From the NCBI RefSeq assembly GCF_007830235.1, contig NZ_VLKI01000017.1, forward strand, positions 1 to 64,000: a stretch of 64,000 nt of DNA, written 5' to 3'. A program made the position numbers and the translations under genes. Below are positions 59,685 to 64,000 of the stretch, one piece after another; the first letter of the stretch is position 1, and each line of letters opens with the position of its first letter. Source of the stretch: Cytobacillus oceanisediminis. Its GTDB lineage: Bacteria; Bacillota; Bacilli; Bacillales; Cytobacillaceae. The notes under the pieces were generated by a model. The model was given only the letters and a program-made list of their open reading frames with translations. It was not told the DNA's origin and ran no database searches.

Positions 59685-59752
59685 TATAATCCTTTTTTTC
59701 GTTGATATATCAAAATTTCCGTTGATAAAATAACTTTTTCGTTGATAAATTC
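59655..59752. repeat. 20-21-bp phased array C (CGTTGATAT units)
   Basis: CGTTGAT occurs at 59659, 59679, 59700, 59720 and 59740, steps of 20, 21, 20 and 20 bp. As in array A there are five copies and each has a preceding T-tract. It lies between the small basic gene (plus) and a terminator/gene pair on the minus strand. Confidence 0.8.
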
Positions 59753-59847
59753 ATTTTCCAGCTTAAACATAACTTTTTTTGTATTCAATATGGGAACTTT
59801 CATCATAATTTACCGCCGATTCCTGTGAAAATATCCCCTAAAACAAC

Positions 59848-59880
59848 AAAAAGCGGCCTGTCCATATGGAAACCAGCCGC
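59848..59880 (-). terminator. Terminator of the 59896 gene
   Basis: GCGGCTGG...GGCCGC stem (partly mismatched) and a run of five T on the minus strand. Confidence 0.65.
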
Positions 59881-59895
59881 GTTCCTTTGATATAT

Positions 59896-60228
59896 TCAAA
59901 TTTTATCCCTATTTAAAATGCCCATCTTTTCGATATTTCTGCGGGCTTCTTCATCACCGAGTTCGTAAATCATCCCATATATTCCTTCCATAGTTGCATC
60001 ATAGTTGCGATTTTGATTTTCCTCTTTCTCTTCAACAAAAGGAACATGTGCCAATTCAAATGTTTTCATATCCGCGTCATAATTTTGTCTGATATAATCG
60101 GCTAATTTTGCTTTTTCTTTATCTGTAGCAAAAATTTTAAACTGCCAGTCAGCAGCTTCATCTGGCTCAGGATATACTTGAGCATTTTCGATATCTATAT
60201 AGTATGGTTTTTTAGCTTGTTCCATCAT
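59896..60228 (-). CDS. Conserved small acidic protein of unknown function
   Basis: 110 residues, acidic, no signal peptide; ATG at 60228 with GAGGAG upstream. Sequence such as 'PYYIDIENAQVYPEPDEAADWQFKIFATDKEKAKLADYIRQNYDADMKTFELAHVPFVEE' suggests a compact alpha/beta domain. I do not recognise a family with certainty (I recall similar hypothetical hydrolase-annotated proteins in Bacillus). Monocistronic. Confidence 0.7.
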   Translation of the reverse strand: MMEQAKKPYYIDIENAQVYPEPDEAADWQFKIFATDKEKAKLADYIRQNYDADMKTFELAHVPFVEEKEENQNRNYDATMEGIYGMIYELGDEEARRNIEKMGILNRDKI

Positions 60229-60393
60229 TTCATCTCCTCTTCCTTTTTTGGGTATTTACCACAAATGAGCGGACTTTAACCTTTTTAGTTGTCCTGATTT
60301 ATTAGAAGGCATTTTAAATGAGCAATTGGGCATGATATATCTGTGCAATTTAGGAAGGTGGCACATAACATGAATTTTTTCAGGAGGTATACA

Positions 60394-60906
60394 ATGGGTA
60401 TTTTAAGCGGTAATCCAAAAGACGAGCCGATGCACTATGGCGAGGTCTATAGCGCATGGTCTTACTTGTTGGCAGGCAAGGGCATGGCATCAGCATATCA
60501 AACGATGCTCAGCCACTCAGGAGATCAAGACTTGAAGAAATTGCTTGAAGAAGCTATCCGCCTTTCCAAGCAAGAAGAAGAACAAATCGAGGCACTCTTA
60601 AAGGAAAACGGGGTTGGGCTGCCTCCAGCACCGCCGGATCGCCCTGATGCATGTGTGAATGATATTCCAGCTGGTGCAAGGTTTATGGATCCCGAAGTAG
60701 CTGCCAAATTATCTGGGGATATCGCAGCGGGAATGGTTGGATGCAGCACAATTATGGGCCAATGCATTCGTGAAGACATTGCCGGCATGTTTGGCCAATT
60801 CCATACGCAAAAAGCTGCACTAGGTGTTAAGGTTCTCCGTATGAATAAAGAAAAAGGCTGGCTCATTCCTCCTCCGCTTCATCTCCATAAATCGGATAGT
60901 TGCTAA
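60394..60906 (+). CDS. DUF3231 family protein (ferritin-like helical bundle)
   Basis: 170 residues from the ATG at 60394, placed 5 nt after AGGAGGT; the longer frame runs upstream of the ribosome binding site. The helical pattern 'MHYGEVYSAWSYLLAGKGMASAYQTMLSHSGDQDLKKLLEEAIRLSKQEEEQIEALLKENG' (read across) is that of DUF3231. These four-helix proteins are common in spore formers; some are spore-coat or stress related (from memory). Ends at the bidirectional terminator 60950-60985. Confidence 0.8.
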   Translation: MGILSGNPKDEPMHYGEVYSAWSYLLAGKGMASAYQTMLSHSGDQDLKKLLEEAIRLSKQEEEQIEALLKENGVGLPPAPPDRPDACVNDIPAGARFMDPEVAAKLSGDIAAGMVGCSTIMGQCIREDIAGMFGQFHTQKAALGVKVLRMNKEKGWLIPPPLHLHKSDSC

Positions 60907-60949
60907 TACAAAAGCGGAGCGAGAGCTGTACAACTTTCAATACTTAAAG

Positions 60950-60985
60950 AAAAAGAGCAGACCCTGTTTTACGTCTGCTCTTTTT
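60950..60985. terminator. Bidirectional terminator
   Basis: AAAAGAGCAGAC/GTCTGCTCTTTT stem with an 11-nt loop between the convergent DUF3231 and VOC genes, flanked by A and T runs on both sides. Confidence 0.85.
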
Positions 60986-61403
60986 CCAACATATTCGCTT
61001 CTTTAAAGCTAGGGCTTAGTTCACTCCATACATCGAAAAGATTTCCGTCCGGATCGGAAAAAACAAAATTACGGCCAGGATGTCCGCGGTCTTCAATCTC
61101 TCCTGCTTTTACCTTTTGCAACAGAAGCTCTTTATGCAGACTTTCTAATTGTGCGGGTCCATCCACTTCAAAAGTAAGAGAAAAACGCTTGTTTCCGTCT
61201 GTATCCATAAAGTTCATGCTCTCTTGTTCAGGAGACTCGACAAGGAAGAAACTTTGGCTCGCCATATTGATAATGGCCATCTTTCCCTTCTTATCTTTAT
61301 AGCTTTCAACAGCTCCAAGCTTTTCCGTATACCACTTTAATGAATTACATACATTTGTGACAGGTATGTATACTGTTCCGACTCTAAGAAGCTTTTTCCT
61401 CAT
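60969..61403 (-). CDS. VOC superfamily protein (glyoxalase/bleomycin-resistance fold)
   Basis: 144 residues from the ATG at 61403 (GGGGG upstream). Residues 'VGTVYIPVTNVCNSLKWYTEKLGAVE' and 'RNFVFSDPDGNLFDVWSEL' are the two VOC motifs, with metal-binding positions filled by Glu/His-type residues ('DRGHPGRNF'). Role unknown: a dioxygenase, lyase or resistance protein. Confidence 0.82.
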   Translation of the reverse strand: MRKKLLRVGTVYIPVTNVCNSLKWYTEKLGAVESYKDKKGKMAIINMASQSFFLVESPEQESMNFMDTDGNKRFSLTFEVDGPAQLESLHKELLLQKVKAGEIEDRGHPGRNFVFSDPDGNLFDVWSELSPSFKEANMLEKEQT

Positions 61404-61489
61404 TAAATAACCCCCTTTATTTAATCCTTCCACTTGTAAATTCTATAAGTACCATTGAATCCCTTTTTTTATTGGCTCTGTTAAAGCTG

Positions 61490-61680
61490 GATGCTGATTT
61501 CCACTCAAGAAACTCGCTTTCCGTGGGCGGTCCGTGAGCCTCCTCGGCATTTTACGCCTGCGGGGTCTCCCTCAGGTACGATATTCCCGCAGGACTTTGA
61601 ACAACCATCCTTGAATAAACACCGCACGACGGAAATGCGAATGCATTTCGAGGAGCTCGCGCCTTCCACTCCAATCAACA
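61490..61680. repeat. Long intergenic repeat, copy near 61.5 kb
   Basis: From GCTGATTTCCACTC to CACTCCAATCAAC. It shares the same ordered blocks as 15534-15716, including a GCCTGCGGGGTCTCCCT core, CGAATGCATTTCGAGG and TCGCGCCTTCC. Non-coding; between VOC and the 61770 gene. Confidence 0.7.
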
Positions 61681-61730
61681 CGTGCTAAATCAACACTTGG
61701 CTTTAAAACTTTAATATAGCCAAATACAAA

Positions 61731-61762
61731 AAAGCCCCAGTCTTAAATAAGACTAAGGCTCG
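61731..61762 (-). terminator. Terminator of the 61770 gene
   Basis: AGCC-TTAGTCTTA...TAAGACT-GGGGCT stem with mismatches followed by TTTTTT on the minus strand. Confidence 0.7.
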
Positions 61763-61769
61763 TTTTTGT

Positions 61770-62048
61770 TTAAGAATATTTACTATCACTAGAATCAGGG
61801 GACACCATACCACCTGCGCCGCTTGAATTGATATCAGGTTCAACGCCTTCCGGCTGTGATGGCAGTACTTTATTTTTCTTTTGGTTTGGAAGGCCGGAAT
61901 GCTCCTCGAGATATTTATCATTTTCCATGATCGTTACAACATGAAAACCTGTTCCATCCAGATGCTCCTTCAATTGATCAAATACCTTTGTTTGGTTCTC
62001 ATTCAATTTCTTTTCATCGTATTGAAGCTCGACGTTAATTGTTTTCAT
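61770..62048 (-). CDS. Small conserved protein of unknown function
   Basis: 92 residues. The first half ('INVELQYDEKKLNENQTKVFDQLKEHLDGTGFHVVTIM') looks like an alpha/beta fold, the second half is Ser/Pro/Gly-rich and likely flexible. AAAAAGGAGGTCG lies upstream of the ATG. No homology recognised. Monocistronic. Confidence 0.7.
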   Translation of the reverse strand: MKTINVELQYDEKKLNENQTKVFDQLKEHLDGTGFHVVTIMENDKYLEEHSGLPNQKKNKVLPSQPEGVEPDINSSGAGGMVSPDSSDSKYS

Positions 62049-62202
62049 GATAGCGACCTCCTTTTTAAAACTATTTTCCCGAATGTCCTTTTCTTAAACT
62101 ACAGCAGCTGTTTTTAAAATGGTAAAGTTTTTTTCAATAAATTGTTTATGGTACTAAAAATAGGTTATAAGTAAAATAACAACTAGAACGGGAGCTTGAT
62201 AG

Positions 62203-62340
62203 ATGATTAAGGATACAGAGTATTTGGCGTTTATTAAAGAAATTGGCCGTCTGTTTAATGATTATTACAAGTGCCGTGATGAGAAAATGAAACAAATTCT
62301 CCTGGATGATATCAGACTAATCGGGCAGGTACTTCATTAA
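62203..62340 (+). CDS. Candidate 45-residue protein
   Basis: ATG at 62203 with GGGAGC upstream, stop at 62340. Sequence MIKDTEYLAFIKEIGRLFNDY... and a Lys/Asp-rich second half; soluble helical peptide. Codon choice and the clear start support a real gene. Function unknown. Confidence 0.55.
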   Translation: MIKDTEYLAFIKEIGRLFNDYYKCRDEKMKQILLDDIRLIGQVLH

Positions 62341-62439
62341 ATCTCCCTTTTACCTATGGATAAAAACTCCAATTTTTTCATTCCTTCTGGATTTTTGAAT
62401 ATATTTAAATTATGTGGATCGGATGAAAGGAGCAGAAGC

Positions 62440-62619
62440 ATGTGGTTTTGGATTCTGATAATCTCCATTCCTATTATAATCTTAGCTATTTTGGAAGAAA
62501 CGATTCAATTCATCGTTAACCGTAAAATTTTTGGGAAAAGTGAAAAACAGTTTAAACTTAGAGAGAAACTCAGACATGTAAGGAATAAATTTATGTACAA
62601 GAAAAGCCCTTCCCAATAA
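62440..62619 (+). CDS. Small membrane protein with basic tail
   Basis: 59 residues from the ATG at 62440 (AAGGAG upstream); the longer frame from 62356 starts without a ribosome binding site. One hydrophobic helix (MWFWILIISIPIIILAILEE) and a very basic cytoplasmic tail ('KLREKLRHVRNKFMYKK'). Function unknown. A terminator lies at its end. Confidence 0.7.
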   Translation: MWFWILIISIPIIILAILEETIQFIVNRKIFGKSEKQFKLREKLRHVRNKFMYKKSPSQ

Positions 62620-62632
62620 GGAAAGGCTTTTC
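62602..62632 (+). terminator. Terminator of the small membrane-protein gene
   Basis: GAAAAGCCCTTCC/GGAAAGGCTTTTC stem with a small loop, overlapping the stop region. Confidence 0.65.
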
Positions 62633-62770
62633 TTCTATTATTGCAGTTTCGATAGAATATAACATGGTCCCTAGAAGATATATTCCCCCCTCCAATTGGT
62701 GCACTTCTTTCATTCTCCATTTTTCCTCAACTGTTTTTAATTTCAAGGTTTTCTCATTCTAATCCATTTC

Positions 62771-62799
62771 AGAGCCTTCCTGCGTAACAGGAAGGCTCT
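62771..62799. terminator. Hairpin downstream of the PBP gene
   Basis: AGAGCCTTCCTG/CAGGAAGGCTCT perfect 12-bp stem with CGTAA loop just past the PBP stop; no long T run, so termination is probable but not certain. Confidence 0.65.
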
Positions 62800-62803
62800 G
62801 AGA

Positions 62804-64000
62804 TTAGGATTCTTCTGTTTCTGCATTTTCTGCTTTTTCTTTTAGAGGCTGTTCGTGTTTTTTTCCGGACATCCGCTGCTTTTTCAATGCAAAATAAGTG
62901 TCCAAAACCCTTCTGCCTATTTCATAGTTGGCTGTATGTCCGCTTCGGCCCTGATACGCCCACGGAACAATAACAGACATGGCAATTTCAGGATTGTTAT
63001 GCGGTGCATAGGCAACGAGGCTTAAATTCATAACATCAATTAGGGGATCTCCTTTTTTTCTGAGTGGTCCATCGTAAAAAGCCTCCGCTGTACCTGTTTT
63101 CCCAGCCGGAGAATAAGGAGCGTCAGCAAATCTTCTATATGCTGTTCCTTCCGGATGCTGCATAACCTGCCTTAAACCTTCTTTTACAGTGCTTAGCTCT
63201 CTATCAGTTACATCGATCGTGTTCAGAACGGTTGGCTGAATATCCTTCCAAATTGGCCCTAAATCATTTTGCACATTAGAAGGCTCTCGAATTTCTTTTA
63301 CAAGGCGCGGCTGAATTCGGTAGCCCCCATTGGCAATGGTTGATATATATTGCGCCATTTGCATTGGAGTATACGTATCATACTGGCCGATTGCAAGGTC
63401 GAGAAGGAAGCCCGGCAAACGAAGCGGCCCCTCATACCCTGCCATTTCATTCGGCAAGTCAATTCCAGTTCTTACCCCGAGACCGAACTGGCCGAAGGAA
63501 TCTCTCATATCTTCAAATGCCCTTGGGTTTTTAAATCCTAGAGGCTGGTCATAAGCGTATCGTGCATCAGCTATTTCTACAGCTGTTTTAAACATATAAA
63601 CGTTCGAGGAAATACGCAAAGCCCTGGTCTCATTCATTACAGCCTGAAAATTAAACCAGGACTTTTTCACCTGCGGAGTTCCTGCAATTTTCATTGGGGC
63701 ATCCAAGAAAGTTGTTCCCGGAGTAATGGCACCTGTTTTATATCCTGTCAAAACTGTAGCACCCTTAACCGATGAGCCAACATTATAAGAGGATGCAATC
63801 GTTCCAAGCGCATAATCCTGAAGAACCGTTCTGCCGTCGTCATCTTTGCCGTTCATTTTTCCAGCCATCGTAAGGACTTCTCCTGTATGGGGATCCATTA
63901 ACACGACAAATGCACGATCCATTAAATAGGTTCCGCCAGTCCGTTTTGCCGCCGAAATTTCCTCTTCCAATATTTTTTCCACTGCCCGCTGGAGATCCAT
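62804..64000 (-). CDS. Class B penicillin-binding protein transpeptidase (PbpA/PbpH-like), partial
   Basis: 398 residues visible; the N-terminal part is cut off by the window edge (the first in-frame ATG is at 64000 but the gene likely continues). The transpeptidase domain carries SxxK as S76-S-V-K79 (GSSVKG), SxN as 'SSNVYMF', and KTG as 'AGKTGTAEAF'. Other marks are 'VVLMDPHTGEVLTMAG', 'DSFGQFGLGVRTGIDLPNE' and 'LAIGQYDTYTPMQMAQYISTIANGG' (in parts). It cross-links peptidoglycan in cell elongation. Full proteins of this class are about 650-720 residues. Confidence 0.9.
   Translation of the reverse strand: MDLQRAVEKILEEEISAAKRTGGTYLMDRAFVVLMDPHTGEVLTMAGKMNGKDDDGRTVLQDYALGTIASSYNVGSSVKGATVLTGYKTGAITPGTTFLDAPMKIAGTPQVKKSWFNFQAVMNETRALRISSNVYMFKTAVEIADARYAYDQPLGFKNPRAFEDMRDSFGQFGLGVRTGIDLPNEMAGYEGPLRLPGFLLDLAIGQYDTYTPMQMAQYISTIANGGYRIQPRLVKEIREPSNVQNDLGPIWKDIQPTVLNTIDVTDRELSTVKEGLRQVMQHPEGTAYRRFADAPYSPAGKTGTAEAFYDGPLRKKGDPLIDVMNLSLVAYAPHNNPEIAMSVIVPWAYQGRSGHTANYEIGRRVLDTYFALKKQRMSGKKHEQPLKEKAENAETEES

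Overview
The window looks like chromosome of a Gram-positive, endospore-forming Bacillaceae bacterium, probably of the Cytobacillus/Bacillus firmus type (family placement is firm, genus is inference). The base composition is moderately low in G+C, the ribosome binding sites are strong (GGAGG-like), and many genes are recognisable relatives of Bacillus subtilis genes: a YtrA-type regulator, TnrA, CwlO, the YrhD/YrhE/YrhF formate dehydrogenase group, FdhD, the NamZ/NagZ/AmiE murein-salvage set, NagP and a class B PBP. No rRNA, tRNA, CRISPR array or prophage was seen. A truncated IS1182-type transposase lies at the left edge.

Layout. (1) 1-4.2 kb: IS edge, ECF sigma factor and a YtrA-like ABC transporter operon with a recognisable operator. 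(2) 4.3-15.3 kb: a glycolate/lactate cluster consisting of a permease, an IclR regulator, a FAH-family hydrolase, malate synthase G, the glycolate oxidase subunits GlcD/GlcF/GlcE and a FadR-type regulator. Three copies of a GAAAC-N3-GTT-like site lie near the starts of permease, malate synthase and oxidase genes. (3) 15.8-28.5 kb: CwlO-like endopeptidase, then formate dehydrogenase genes (DUF2294, FdhD, DUF1641 and a large FdhA) interspersed with a CBS protein, an Old Yellow Enzyme, a cupin-HD-GYP protein, a small cupin and an LVIVD-repeat secreted protein. (4) 28.8-33 kb: small orphan genes and a nitrilase/GNAT operon with one frameshifted acetyltransferase. (5) 33-40.3 kb: murein salvage (PTS NagP, NamZ, NagZ, secreted serine hydrolase/amidase) with a cre-like site. 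(6) 40.6-48 kb: ABC exporter, M3 peptidase, split ThrE exporter, TnrA with divergent small genes and two TnrA boxes, and a PadR-chromate transporter pair with a perfect operator palindrome, followed by a 52-bp hairpin array. (7) 48.5-58.8 kb: a co-oriented nitrate locus. (8) 59-64 kb: small conserved genes and a PBP cut by the window edge.

The most unusual part is the nitrate locus. It holds a NasC-type molybdoenzyme with a four-cluster Fe-S subunit, a Tat-type Rieske protein and a NarI-like membrane protein, suggesting that quinol feeds the enzyme. Next come a NarK-type transporter fused to a PAS domain, a small histidine kinase with no sensor domain, an NreC-type regulator, an NreA-type GAF protein and a second kinase with three PAS domains. 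Two copies of a GGGGAAAYTCCCC palindrome, 21 bp apart, sit upstream of the first gene and are good candidates for the response-regulator operators.

A second unusual feature is a set of intergenic arrays whose repeats are phased at 20-21 bp (33.1, 36.2, 40.5 and 59.7 kb), each close to gene ends. Four longer intergenic repeats of a separate family lie at 0.2, 15.6, 18.9 and 61.5 kb.
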